Source of the DNA: Sansalvadorimonas sp965243775 | Lineage (GTDB): Bacteria; Pseudomonadota; Gammaproteobacteria; Pseudomonadales; Endozoicomonadaceae | Direction: 5' to 3' | Assembly (NCBI GenBank): GCA_965243775.1 | Contig: CBDEWF010000137.1 | Span: forward strand, 1-64,000 | Length of the DNA stretch: 64,000 bases | Part shown: one piece after another, positions 27,129 through 36,089 of the stretch | Layout: every line of letters starts with the position of its first letter | Position numbering within the stretch: the first letter of the stretch is position 1 | Program-made: the position numbers and the translations under genes | Notes under the pieces: generated by a model | The model's database searches: none | What the model saw: the letters and a program-made list of their open reading frames with translations, nothing else | What the model was told of the DNA's origin: nothing

Positions 27129-27761
27129 ATGGAAAAGGCACAGCAAAAAGATTTGCCCAGGGATACCGCCCCCAGGAAAGACAAACTTTCACGCAAAGAA
27201 CAAATTCTGCAAGCTCTGGCCCACATGTTGGAGACCAGCCCAGGGGAGCGCATCACTACCGCACGCCTGGCCCAGGAAGTCGGCGTATCTGAAGCCGCTC
27301 TCTATCGCCACTTCCCCAGCAAGGCCAAAATGTTCGAGGGTCTGATTTCCTTCATTGAGGACTCTCTTTTCTCACGGGTGAACCTGATTATCAATGAGGA
27401 GAGTCAGCCGCTGGTTATCTGTCAGCGCATTCTCACCCTGATGCTGCTCTTCTGTGAGAAAAACCCTGGGCTGACCAGAATTCTTACCGGGGACGCACTG
27501 AACGGAGAGACTGAGCGTCTGCGCACCCGGGTAATCCAGCTTTTTGAGCGGCTGGAAACCCAGATTCGCCAGGTTCTGCGTGATGCAGAGATCAAGGACG
27601 GCCTGCGTACCCGGATGACCCACACCACAACAGCAAATATGCTACTGGCAATAGCAGAAGGACGGATAAACCAGTTTGTCCGCAGTCGTTTTCGCCGCAA
27701 GCCATCTGAACACTGGGACGATCAATGGCAAGTGCTCAGTCAGACTGTTTTCCGTACCTGA
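27129..27761 (+). CDS. slmA: Nucleoid occlusion factor SlmA (TetR fold)
   Basis: A 210-residue TetR-family protein that blocks FtsZ ring assembly over the nucleoid. The helix-turn-helix is ITTARLAQEVGVSEAALYRHFPSKAKMFEGLI, a textbook SlmA match, and the C-terminal helices follow normal spacing. It has a lysine- and arginine-rich N-terminal tail. It begins 6 bp after argB; a terminator lies about 40 bp past the stop. Confidence 0.95.
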   Translation: MEKAQQKDLPRDTAPRKDKLSRKEQILQALAHMLETSPGERITTARLAQEVGVSEAALYRHFPSKAKMFEGLISFIEDSLFSRVNLIINEESQPLVICQRILTLMLLFCEKNPGLTRILTGDALNGETERLRTRVIQLFERLETQIRQVLRDAEIKDGLRTRMTHTTTANMLLAIAEGRINQFVRSRFRRKPSEHWDDQWQVLSQTVFRT

Positions 27762-27800
27762 TACTACCCCGTTTCTAAGTACTTATATGGCACTTATACA

Positions 27801-27826
27801 CAAATACCGGCTTAAGCCGGTATTTG
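27801..27826 (+). terminator. Terminator after slmA
   Basis: Perfect 13-bp palindrome CAAATACCGGCTT/AAGCCGGTATTTG followed by TTTA. It can serve the convergent DUF4124 gene as well. Confidence 0.85.
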
Positions 27827-27871
27827 TTTAAAAAGCTCGCACAGAAAAGAAAGGTACAGAAGGAAAGCTCT

Positions 27872-28870
27872 TTACTGCTTGTCCGCCTTACGGAACTTGA
27901 CCAGTTGATTTCTCCAGTAGAGGTTAAGGACTCCGCCCTTCATATCAAGAACGGGATAGCGTTCCTCTTTGGCAACTGACTTGCGAGCATCATTCCCATT
28001 TTGTGAGGTTTCCTGCCGGAAGAAAACAACAACAATATCCTTATCCCTGTTAAGGGACCATTTGCCAACCAGCCGTTCATTTCTCTGGGGAGTATCAAAA
28101 AGCTGTAAAATAAAGCGCTCTTCTTCGGCTTGCCAGTAAGCCAGGCCCGCCTGCCGGGCAACTGGAACCCAGCGGCCTAACAGCTGTTTTTTGGATAAAA
28201 GCAATCGCTTGTTTCTGGCAACCTCTTCCCCTTCCAGCAGAAACCGCACACGCTCAGCCCTGATGGCATAATCAGCCCGGACCTTGTCTTTTTCTTTTTC
28301 CAGTTCCTGTATCTGGGCTTCCACACGAACTAGTTCAGATGCGAGATTCTGGAGTTCGAAGGTCAGGTTTTCTGGAACCTTTCTGCCCTCTCTTTCCGCA
28401 TCTGCTGCATCAACCTGCCTGCGCTCCTGCTGCAGCCTGAGGCGCTCCTGCTTGCTAACCAGAACCAGAGCCCGAGTATCAATTTCCTGGATCAGGCGTC
28501 GCATGGCAAATTCAACGTCATCAACAGTACTGTACAGGCGCAGAAGCTCATCATCATCCTCTGACTGTATCTTTTCCCTGAGCTGTTTCTGGAGCTGGAG
28601 CTGCTTCTGAAATTTCTGGATCTGGAGGGCTTCTTCACTTAATTCAGGCGCAACGATTTCCAGCACTCGGCCAGACTCGGTCAGTACCTCGTACCCTCGA
28701 CGGGCTGCCTCTTTAGGAACCTGTGTAGCAATCACCGTTTCGCCATCGGCATCGACATAACGATAATAAAACTGCCCTGAATACTCAGCAGCACTGCCAG
28801 AATTAAGCAGCACTACCAGCATCAGAAATACAGATCTTCGTAAAAGCGTCAGTTTTTTATAGGGTGCCAT
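27872..28870 (-). CDS. DUF4124-like coiled-coil envelope protein
   Basis: A 332-residue protein. A signal-like segment (SVFLMLVVLLNSGSAAEY) is followed by a DUF4124-type strand pair (YYRYVDADGETVIATQVP), a long charged coiled coil (about residues 80-240, many Q/E/R) and a C-terminal domain with W and Y residues (GRWVPVARQAG, LNLYWRNQLV). Likely periplasmic or membrane-anchored. It overlaps the pyrE end by 14 bp if ATG 28870 is used. Function is unknown; pyrE-linked in this gene order. Confidence 0.65.
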   Translation of the reverse strand: MAPYKKLTLLRRSVFLMLVVLLNSGSAAEYSGQFYYRYVDADGETVIATQVPKEAARRGYEVLTESGRVLEIVAPELSEEALQIQKFQKQLQLQKQLREKIQSEDDDELLRLYSTVDDVEFAMRRLIQEIDTRALVLVSKQERLRLQQERRQVDAADAEREGRKVPENLTFELQNLASELVRVEAQIQELEKEKDKVRADYAIRAERVRFLLEGEEVARNKRLLLSKKQLLGRWVPVARQAGLAYWQAEEERFILQLFDTPQRNERLVGKWSLNRDKDIVVVFFRQETSQNGNDARKSVAKEERYPVLDMKGGVLNLYWRNQLVKFRKADKQ

Positions 28871-29501
28871 ATTTCTGGCGATAGTTTTCAACCAATTGGG
28901 CATGCTGGTTGAGTCTATCGTCTTCGCTGATGTATTCCATTACCTGCGCCAGACTAATTATGCTTATTACAGGAATATTATAATCCTTTTCCACCTCCTG
29001 AATGGCAGAAAGCTCGCCCTCGCCCTTCTCTTGACGGTCCAGGGCAATTAATACACAGGCGGGCTTAGCGCCGCACTGATCAATCAAAGTCATGGACTCC
29101 CTGATAGCCGTACCTGCAGTGATAACATCATCAATAATTGCAATATTCCCTTTCAGGGGAGCGCCAACAAGATTACCGCCTTCCCCATGATCCTTCACTT
29201 CCTTGCGGTTAAAGCACCAGGGAACATCACGATTATGGTGATCCGCTAAAGCTATAGCTGCAGCCGAAGCCAGAGGGATTCCCTTGTAGGCAGGCCCAAA
29301 CAGGACATTGAATTCCACGCCGGCATCTATCAGGGCTTCAGCATAAAATCGGCCCAGGGCTGCCAAAGCTTTACCTGAATTAAAAAGTCCCGCATTAAAG
29401 AAATAGGGGGATATTCGACCTGACTTCAGGGCAAATTCCCCAAACTGAAGAACTTTATGCTCGAGAGCAAAGCAAATAAAATCCTGCTGATACTTTTTCA
29501 T
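28857..29501 (-). CDS. pyrE: Orotate phosphoribosyltransferase
   Basis: A 214-residue pyrimidine-synthesis enzyme that joins orotate and PRPP to orotidylate. The PRPP loop is NIAIIDDVITAGTAIRES; the substrate loop is CFNRKEVKDHGEGGN; the N-terminal GRISPYFFNAGLFNSG is typical. Length matches E. coli PyrE (213). It is divergent from crc, as in pseudomonads. Confidence 0.97.
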   Translation of the reverse strand: MKKYQQDFICFALEHKVLQFGEFALKSGRISPYFFNAGLFNSGKALAALGRFYAEALIDAGVEFNVLFGPAYKGIPLASAAAIALADHHNRDVPWCFNRKEVKDHGEGGNLVGAPLKGNIAIIDDVITAGTAIRESMTLIDQCGAKPACVLIALDRQEKGEGELSAIQEVEKDYNIPVISIISLAQVMEYISEDDRLNQHAQLVENYRQKYGTL

Positions 29502-29891
29502 GATGTTTTGGAGCGATGATAGTTATTAGGCTGATTAGGTGCCCCATTCTATCAGCTATTCTGGGAATCTACGCCTTCCAGGTGCTGAAACTGATTGAAC
29601 AGCTTTTCCCGGGAGGGACTTTATCCAGCGAGCGCAACTTCCCGCAGAACTTCCCGTAGAGCTACGTAACCCTGTCATATAGCCATGATTCAGCCCCATA
29701 GGTATCATATGGATATTAAATTTTCTTCGGAAAGCCTTCGCTTCAAGGGGATCGTAAACAGTATTTACGACCCAGATATTGCAACGCTTTTTCCCGCCAT
29801 CAGGCTGATTCTGCCCCAAGACTCTGTACCCTGAGAGAGCCAAACCAGGACAGAACCTGTGCCAATCAAGGCGGATAGTACAGGACCCAGC
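29502..29891. other. pyrE-crc divergent intergenic region
   Basis: About 390 bp between divergent genes, expected to hold both promoters. One small open frame on the plus strand (29709-29840, starting MDIKFSSESLRFKG) has a weak upstream AGG and no recognisable family; it may be a short peptide or chance. No long repeat or RNA signature was seen. Confidence 0.4.
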
Positions 29892-30677
29892 ATGAGAATT
29901 ATCAGCTTCAACTGTGAAGGAATAACAAGCGCGGCTGAACAAGGCTTTTTTTCCTGGGCACAGGAACAGGATGCCGATGTAATCTGTCTGCAGGACATTC
30001 GTGCCTCAGAAGACCAGCTGATAGATGCGCCCTTCAACCCGGATGGATATTTCAGCTATTTCTTTGATGGCTATGATACAAATGGCACTTGCCAGAGTGG
30101 TGTTGCACTTTATACCCGGGTTCCCCCAAAAGCCATAATCACCGGTCTGGGCATTCCTGAGGTTGATACCAAAGGTCTTTATCTCCAGGCAGACTTTGAC
30201 AAGATCAGTATTGGCAGTCTGATGGTGCCGGAAGCGGATGATTCAGCTGAATCTTTTGGCCAAAAGCTCCGGTTTATGGAAGAGTACCTTCAGTACCTCA
30301 ACAAACAGCGCCGCAAACGCAGGGAGTTTATCACCTGCGGATCCTGGAGCGTGGTTCACAAAAATAATGATATCGCCAGCTGGCGCGACTATCAGGATAC
30401 TCCTGGATTCCTGCCAGCTGAAAGAGCCTGGATGGATGAAATCATCAATGGTCTGGAGTATGTCGATACCTACCGGGAAGTTGACCGCGAAGGCGGCAAG
30501 TACACCTTCTGGCTGGGTGAAAATGACCGCACCATCAACCAGGGCCGGCGCTATGACTATCAGATAGCAACTCCGAGCATGCGTCACAGGGTGCTGAATT
30601 CTGGCATTTACACCCATGAAGCATTTTCACGCCATGCCCCCGTGATTGTGGACTACGACTGGGAACTTTCTTTCTAA
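29892..30677 (+). CDS. crc: Catabolite repression control protein Crc
   Basis: A 261-residue EEP-fold protein resembling pseudomonad Crc, which works with Hfq to repress translation of catabolic mRNAs. It shares the blocks YLQADFDKISIGSL, LNKQRRKRREFITCGSW, GFLPAERAWMDEI and HAPVIVDYDW. The nuclease active site is lost in the Crc way: the Glu of exonuclease III is Asp in CLQDIRAS, the GDxN block is CGSWSV, and the final SDH is SRH. The start is ATG 29892 rather than an upstream frame. It is divergent from pyrE, the pseudomonad arrangement. Confidence 0.9.
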   Translation: MRIISFNCEGITSAAEQGFFSWAQEQDADVICLQDIRASEDQLIDAPFNPDGYFSYFFDGYDTNGTCQSGVALYTRVPPKAIITGLGIPEVDTKGLYLQADFDKISIGSLMVPEADDSAESFGQKLRFMEEYLQYLNKQRRKRREFITCGSWSVVHKNNDIASWRDYQDTPGFLPAERAWMDEIINGLEYVDTYREVDREGGKYTFWLGENDRTINQGRRYDYQIATPSMRHRVLNSGIYTHEAFSRHAPVIVDYDWELSF

Positions 30678-30700
30678 CCCGGATATTTCACAGTGAATAG

Positions 30701-30734
30701 TCAGGCAATTCCCATTTCACCCGGAATTGCCTGA
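30701..30734. terminator. Bidirectional hairpin between crc and rph
   Basis: Perfect 12-bp stem TCAGGCAATTCC/GGAATTGCCTGA with a 10-nt loop between convergent genes. The following T run is weak on both sides. Confidence 0.7.
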
Positions 30735-30745
30735 AATATTCAGAC

Positions 30746-31465
30746 TCAGGGAGCTTCCAGTGCGCTGCGCTGAATGTCCAGCAGGTTATTGATACCCTTC
30801 CGGGCCAAGGTCACCATGGCATCCATTTCATCCTGATCAAAAGGTGCTCCCTCTGCAGTACCCTGCAGCTCAATAAAGCCACCCTTTTCCGTCATTACAA
30901 CGTTCATATCTGTCTCAGCATTAGAATCTTCTGCATAATCCAGATCCAGAACAGCATTACCGTTATAAATGCCCACAGATACAGAAGCTATCAACTGCTT
31001 CAGGGGATCATCACGGATAATCTTGTTACGCTGCATATGACGCAGGCAGTCAACCGTGGCTACACAGGCACCCGTTATTGAAGCTGTGCGGGTGCCACCA
31101 TCAGCCTGGATAACATCACAATCCACAGTAATAGTGTTATCACCAAGGCGTTTCAGATCCACGGCAGCACGCAGAGAGCGACCAATCAGGCGCTGAATCT
31201 CCAGTGTGCGTCCTCCTTGCTTACCACGGGATGCTTCACGGTTATTCCGCTCCCCCGTGGCTCGGGGCAACATGCCATACTCTGCGGTGATCCAACCCTG
31301 GTTGGTTCCTTTCAGCCAGCGAGGCACATTCCGGTCAAGGCTGGCTGTGCAGATCACCTTGGTATCACCAAACTCAACCAGAACAGATCCCTCGGCATGC
31401 TTGGTGTAGTGGCGTGTGATTTTGATTTCCCGCAGTTCATCTGCAGCACGACCGCTAGGGCGCAT
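30746..31465 (-). CDS. rph: Ribonuclease PH
   Basis: A 239-residue phosphorolytic exoribonuclease that trims tRNA 3' ends. Motifs: MRPSGRAADELREIKI at the start, GNNREASRGKQGGRTLEIQRLIGRSLRAAVDL (phosphate and RNA binding), CDVIQADGGTRTASITG. Full length for the family (238 in pseudomonads). Confidence 0.97.
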   Translation of the reverse strand: MRPSGRAADELREIKITRHYTKHAEGSVLVEFGDTKVICTASLDRNVPRWLKGTNQGWITAEYGMLPRATGERNNREASRGKQGGRTLEIQRLIGRSLRAAVDLKRLGDNTITVDCDVIQADGGTRTASITGACVATVDCLRHMQRNKIIRDDPLKQLIASVSVGIYNGNAVLDLDYAEDSNAETDMNVVMTEKGGFIELQGTAEGAPFDQDEMDAMVTLARKGINNLLDIQRSALEAP

Positions 31466-31532
31466 ATTTCCACCTCATAATTTCAATTGAAACGGATTAT
31501 AACGTTAAAAGACAGCTGGCTACTTGCTATTT

Positions 31533-31590
31533 ATAGGGTGATTTCCTTTTTCATAACCAATGTGGTGAAAAAGGTATTTCCATGAAAAAA
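31533..31590 (+). repeat. Small palindromic repeat, copy upstream of yicC
   Basis: Hairpin CCTTTTTCA (31545-31553)/TGAAAAAGG (31566-31574) followed by TTTCCATGAAAAAA. The order of blocks resembles the element at 35941-36007 (CCTTTTTCAT...ATGTGATGGAAAGG...CCCATGAAAAAA), so it looks like a degenerate relative. Confidence 0.45.
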
Positions 31591-31685
31591 ACACGAACAA
31601 ATTTATTCACTCATATCAACGGAGGGGCAGAAACCGATACAATGGATAAATTTCTATTTATTCACCGGTTTGGAACGACTAAACC

Positions 31686-32549
31686 ATGACTGCAAGTATG
31701 ACCGCTTTCGCACGGGTCGAGATCAGCCAAGACTGGGGGTCACTCGTGTGGGAAATTCGCACAGTTAATCATCGCTACATGGAGCCCCATTTCCGACTGC
31801 CGGAAAACATGCGGGAAATTGAACCCAGGCTGCGGGAACAGCTGCGTAAGTCACTGAGCCGGGGCAAAGTGGAGTGTAGCCTGAAAATTCAGCTGTCCGA
31901 GAGCTGTGACCAAATCTCTGTCAACCCCATAGCCCTCAAGCAGATGAATGGTGCCCTGGAAGCTGTTCGGGATGCTGTAAACCACACGGACAAAGCCAAT
32001 CCCCTTGATATTCTGCGGTGGCCGGGTGTTCTTAACCAGGATTCCGCTGATGTTGGCCAGATCCAGAAAGATGCTGTCAACGCCTTTACTGATGCCATGA
32101 AGCAGATCCAGGAAACCCGCAACCGCGAAGGTACCGAACTTAAGCAGTTTATCCTTCAGCGCCTTGAAGGTATTGCCAGCGAATGCAAGGTGGTACGCAA
32201 GCATATGCCAGAGCTCCTGCAGTACCAGAGGGATAAGATCACCCAGCGTCTGGCTGACGCCGGTGTTGAGGTTGATCAGAACAGACTGGAGCAGGAGCTT
32301 GTATTTCTGGCCCAGAAAGCCGATGTCGATGAAGAGCTCGATCGTCTGGAAACCCACTGCAACGAAGTAACCCGGGTTTTGAATAGCAAGGGCGCGATTG
32401 GTCGCCGCCTGGACTTCCTGATGCAGGAACTCAACCGGGAAGCCAATACTCTTGGTTCCAAGGCCGTGGAGGTTGAGGTTACTCAAAGTGCGGTTAACCT
32501 TAAGGTTCTCATTGAGCAGATGAGAGAACAGATCGGTAATATTGAATAA
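31686..32549 (+). CDS. yicC: YicC/YloC family endoribonuclease
   Basis: A 287-residue protein of the YicC family, an RNase that clips small RNAs and is conserved beside gmk. The N-terminal block MTASMTAFARVEI...WEIRTVNHRYMEPHFRLPE and the C-terminal block KGAIGRRLDFLMQELNREANTLGSKA are the two diagnostic ends. Between them lies a long helical region. ATG at 31686; gmk begins 33 bp after the stop. Confidence 0.95.
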   Translation: MTASMTAFARVEISQDWGSLVWEIRTVNHRYMEPHFRLPENMREIEPRLREQLRKSLSRGKVECSLKIQLSESCDQISVNPIALKQMNGALEAVRDAVNHTDKANPLDILRWPGVLNQDSADVGQIQKDAVNAFTDAMKQIQETRNREGTELKQFILQRLEGIASECKVVRKHMPELLQYQRDKITQRLADAGVEVDQNRLEQELVFLAQKADVDEELDRLETHCNEVTRVLNSKGAIGRRLDFLMQELNREANTLGSKAVEVEVTQSAVNLKVLIEQMREQIGNIE

Positions 32550-32582
32550 CCCCGGTTACTGACTTGAGACTAAATTGAGATT

Positions 32583-33197
32583 ATGAGCAAAGGCTCCCTT
32601 TATATTGTTGCAGCCCCCTCCGGGGCCGGTAAAACCAGCCTGGTGACCGAGCTGGTCAAAACCACCAAACACATCACGGTATCTGTCTCCCATACCACCC
32701 GCGCCATGCGGGAGGGTGAGAAGAATGGTGTGAACTATAACTTTATCTCCGTGGATGAGTTCCAGCACATGATCGGCCAGGGAGTCTTCCTGGAACACGC
32801 TGAAGTTTTTGGAAATTTCTACGGCACATCCCAGGCTTGGGTTGAGGAGCAGATGACACAAGGGGTCGACGTGATCCTGGAAATCGACTGGCAGGGTGCC
32901 CAGCAGGTTCGTCGCCTGATGCCTGAAGCTATCGGTATCTTCATCCTGCCCCCTTCCCAGAAAGAGCTGCATAAACGTCTGACGGGGCGAGGCCAGGACG
33001 ATGAGAGTGTGATCGCCTACCGCATGGCCAAGGCGGTCAGCGAGATGTCCCACTATTCCGAATTCGACTACATCGTCATCAATGATAACTTTGATGAGGC
33101 TTTATTTGATCTGAAGGCCGTGATTCGCAGCCACCGCCTCGGCCTGGATTTCCAGCAGGATTATCGTAAGGATCTGATCAAAGATCTGCTGCACTGA
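32583..33197 (+). CDS. gmk: Guanylate kinase
   Basis: A 204-residue enzyme making GDP from GMP. P-loop APSGAGKTSLV at residues 9-19, GMP-binding VSHTTRAMREGEKNGVNYNF, then VILEIDWQGAQQVR. Standard length (207 in E. coli). Second gene of yicC-gmk-rpoZ-spoT. Confidence 0.97.
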   Translation: MSKGSLYIVAAPSGAGKTSLVTELVKTTKHITVSVSHTTRAMREGEKNGVNYNFISVDEFQHMIGQGVFLEHAEVFGNFYGTSQAWVEEQMTQGVDVILEIDWQGAQQVRRLMPEAIGIFILPPSQKELHKRLTGRGQDDESVIAYRMAKAVSEMSHYSEFDYIVINDNFDEALFDLKAVIRSHRLGLDFQQDYRKDLIKDLLH

Positions 33198-33475
33198 TCT
33201 TGATCTTTAAAGACCTGGAGGAAGCACCGGTTTCCTCCATTCAGTCCAGACCACGAATTGGTATGGGTTTATTCACTGTTTTTTCAAAAAGTCAGCTAAT
33301 TCTCTCGTAACAGAACCAATAATGCAGGCGAAATCCTTGTCATCATTGCCAATCATTAAGTACACTGACAGTTTGCGGATCACTGCAGGTTTGGTTGTGG
33401 GTAGTTTTTTGTATCTTCATCCGAAAAAACCGCAGGAAGCCCCGCACAGTCCTTTAAGAGAGAGTGGAGCACCCC

Positions 33476-33727
33476 GTGGCGCGAGTAACCGTTGAAGACT
33501 GCCTGGATCACGTAGACAACCGTTTTGAACTGGTTATGGCCGCCAGCAAGCGTGCCCGCCAGCTTACCATTGGTGGAAAGGACCCCAAGGTACCCTGGGA
33601 AAACGACAAGCCCACTGTTGTGGCGCTGCGTGAGATTGCCTCTGGCATGATTGATCCCAAAGCCATCGACCGCGAAGAGCAGGAAGATGATGACGCTGGC
33701 CTGCTGCTGGCTGGCCTGGAAGGTTAA
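33476..33727 (+). CDS. rpoZ: RNA polymerase omega subunit
   Basis: An 83-residue omega subunit, which assists RNA polymerase assembly and carries one ppGpp site. It starts with GTG at 33476 (MARVTVEDCLDHVDNRFELV), 6 nt after GGAG; the frame extends slightly upstream but the family starts here. NRFELVMAASKRARQL is the signature. A 278-bp gap after gmk suggests its own promoter. Confidence 0.96.
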   Translation: MARVTVEDCLDHVDNRFELVMAASKRARQLTIGGKDPKVPWENDKPTVVALREIASGMIDPKAIDREEQEDDDAGLLLAGLEG

Positions 33728-33810
33728 TTCCAGAATTGGGATTTAAACGCAATGCCCGCTGCTTGTTTCGTTATCAGGAAGCAGTAAACCCCTGAAAGGA
33801 GGAGCGGGTA

Positions 33811-35934
33811 TTGTCGTCCATTGCAGACCTGGCTCACAGACTCAATTCCTATCTCACCCCGGCGCAAATCAATAAGGTTCGCCGAGCTTACTATTACGCA
33901 GAACAGGCCCATGACGGACAGAAACGTCGTTCCGGTGAGCCTTATGTGACCCACCCCCTGGCAGTAGCCAGCATTCTTGCAGATATGCATATGGACCATC
34001 AGAGTCTGATGGCGGCCATGCTGCATGATGTCATTGAAGATACAGGAATTCCCAAAGGTGCAATTCAAAAGCAGTTTGGGGAGACTGTTGCCGAAATTGT
34101 TGATGGTGTCAGCAAGCTGACCCATATCGAATTTGAAGATAAAACCCTGGCTCAGGCAGAGAACTTCCAGAAGATGGCTCTGGCCATGGCCCGGGATATC
34201 CGGGTTATCCTGGTCAAGCTCGCTGATCGCCTCCACAACATGCGTACTCTGGGTGTTATGCGCCCGGACAAACGACGGCGAATCGCCAACGAAACACTCG
34301 ATATCTACAGCCCTATCGCCCAGCGACTGGGCATGCACCAGATGAAAATCGAGTTTGAGGATCTTGGCTTCACAGCCATGTATCCCATGCGCGCCAGCCT
34401 GCTGACAAAAGCGGTCAGAAAAGCCCGTGGAAATCGCTCGGAAATCGTCAGCTCTGTTGTTGAAAGCATCAACAATCGGCTTGAAAAAGAAGGCCTGAAT
34501 GGCCGGGTGATGGGCCGGGAAAAACATCTCTTCAGCATCTACACCAAGATGAAGGAGCAGCGTAAATCTTTCTCCGAGATCATGGATGTATTTGGCATCC
34601 GAATTATTGTTGATAGCGTAGACAGCTGTTACCGCACCATTGGTCTGGTCCATAACCTGTTCAAACCCATTCCCGGCCGTTTCAAAGACTACATAGCCAT
34701 TCCCAAAGCCAATGGCTATCAGTCTCTGCATACCACTCTGTTTGGCCTGCATGGTATTCCTGTGGAAATCCAGATTCGCACCCAGGAAATGGAAGACATG
34801 GCCAACAATGGCATTGCGGCCCACTGGCTCTACAAGAGTGGAGATGAAGCTCTGCTGGGCAGCCAGAGCCGAACCCGCTCCTGGCTACAGAATCTTCTTG
34901 AGCTGCAACAGACGGCGGGTAACTCCCTGGAGTTTATCGAGAACGTCAAGGTCGACCTGTTTCCTGATGAGGTTTATGTATTCACACCCCAGGGCGACAT
35001 TATGGAACTGCCACGGGGAGCCACGCCTGTCGACTTTGCTTATGCCGTACATACTGATGTTGGCAATACCTGCGTTGCCTGCCGGATCGATCGCAAGCTT
35101 GCGTCCCTGAGCCAGCCCCTGGACAGTGGTGAGACCGTTGAGATTATTACAGCTCCGGGAGCCCGCCCGAATGCAGCCTGGCTGAACTATGTCATCACAA
35201 GTAAAGCCCGATCCAATATTCGTCACTACCTGAAAAACCAGAGGGAAGCTGAATCTGTTGCCCTTGGCAGGCGCCTTCTGAACAAGGTTCTGGTTGGCCT
35301 GGGCAGTAGCCTCGACCAGGTTTCCCGCAACAGCATGGAAGCCGTTCTGGCCTATACCAAATGCTCCCAGCTGGATGAGCTGCTGGCTGATATAGGACTG
35401 GGAAACCGTATGGCCTATGTCATTGCCCGCCGGCTACTGGATATTCAACTGATGGAGCCAGATCAGCTGGATACGTCCGACCCTGAGAAGCCTCTGACCA
35501 TCAAGGGGACTGAGGGGATGATTATCAGCTTTGCCCGCTGCTGCCATCCGATTCCTGGAGACCCAATCGTTGGCCATGTCAGCTCTGGCCGAGGTCTGGT
35601 TATCCATACTGAGTCCTGCCCAAATATTGCCGAAATCCGTCACAGCCCGGAAAAGATTCTTGAAGTGGACTGGGACAAGAATGTCCAGGGCGAGTTCAGG
35701 GTTGAATTGAATGTCGTGGTAGAACCCCAGAAAGGTATGATCGCTTCCATGGCTACAGCTATCACCGCCGCCAACGCCAGCATTGAGAAAATCGGTGTGG
35801 AGGAGCGCAGTGTGAAGCTGACCCATGCCCAGGTTCTCATCTGTGTGCAGGATCGTATTCATCTAGCCAGTATTATCAAGCGCCTGCGTACCATTCGTGG
35901 CGTACACTCTATCAGCCGCCTTAGAGAAAACTAA
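33811..35934 (+). CDS. spoT: (p)ppGpp synthetase/hydrolase SpoT
   Basis: A 707-residue bifunctional stringent-response enzyme. The HD hydrolase is intact (RRSGEPYVTHPLAVA, AAMLHDVIEDT), followed by the synthetase domain (KHLFSIYTKMKEQ, FGIRIIVDS, GRFKDYIAIPKANGYQSLHT), a TGS domain (VYVFTPQGDIMELPRGATPVDFAYAVHTDVG) and a C-terminal ACT domain. It starts with TTG 33811, supported by AAAGGAGG 8 nt upstream. An intact HD motif marks it as SpoT and not RelA. Confidence 0.97.
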   Translation: MSSIADLAHRLNSYLTPAQINKVRRAYYYAEQAHDGQKRRSGEPYVTHPLAVASILADMHMDHQSLMAAMLHDVIEDTGIPKGAIQKQFGETVAEIVDGVSKLTHIEFEDKTLAQAENFQKMALAMARDIRVILVKLADRLHNMRTLGVMRPDKRRRIANETLDIYSPIAQRLGMHQMKIEFEDLGFTAMYPMRASLLTKAVRKARGNRSEIVSSVVESINNRLEKEGLNGRVMGREKHLFSIYTKMKEQRKSFSEIMDVFGIRIIVDSVDSCYRTIGLVHNLFKPIPGRFKDYIAIPKANGYQSLHTTLFGLHGIPVEIQIRTQEMEDMANNGIAAHWLYKSGDEALLGSQSRTRSWLQNLLELQQTAGNSLEFIENVKVDLFPDEVYVFTPQGDIMELPRGATPVDFAYAVHTDVGNTCVACRIDRKLASLSQPLDSGETVEIITAPGARPNAAWLNYVITSKARSNIRHYLKNQREAESVALGRRLLNKVLVGLGSSLDQVSRNSMEAVLAYTKCSQLDELLADIGLGNRMAYVIARRLLDIQLMEPDQLDTSDPEKPLTIKGTEGMIISFARCCHPIPGDPIVGHVSSGRGLVIHTESCPNIAEIRHSPEKILEVDWDKNVQGEFRVELNVVVEPQKGMIASMATAITAANASIEKIGVEERSVKLTHAQVLICVQDRIHLASIIKRLRTIRGVHSISRLREN

Positions 35935-35940
35935 AAACAG

Positions 35941-36007
35941 CCATGGGCACCCTGTAGGTAAAGTACCTTTTTCATCATCTTGATGTGATGGAAAGGGTGC
36001 TCCCATG
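35941..36007 (+). repeat. Small palindromic repeat after spoT
   Basis: Outer arms CCATGGGCACCCT and AGGGTGCTCCCATG pair with a small bulge; inside, GGTAAAGTACCTTTTTCATCATC...GATGTGATGGAAAGG forms a second hairpin. The core matches the minus strand of 23345-23451. Confidence 0.65.
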
Positions 36008-36032
36008 AAAAAACAATACAAACATTTCCTGC

Positions 36033-36063
36033 TATCTCTCTCAGTGCTTAACTGAGAGAGATA
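36033..36063 (+). terminator. Hairpin after spoT
   Basis: Perfect 12-bp stem TATCTCTCTCAG/CTGAGAGAGATA, 7-nt loop, no T tract. It could end spoT or sit in the leader of the next gene. Confidence 0.5.
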
Positions 36064-36089
36064 TACACACGCAAAGGGAAACGCTCTCA

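Noticed and set aside
29556..29942. 128-codon minus-strand open frame between pyrE and crc
   Set aside because: It overlaps the start of crc, has no recognisable domain and no ribosome binding site.
33724..34824. 366-codon minus-strand open frame opposite spoT
   Set aside because: Antisense shadow of spoT; no domain or start signal.
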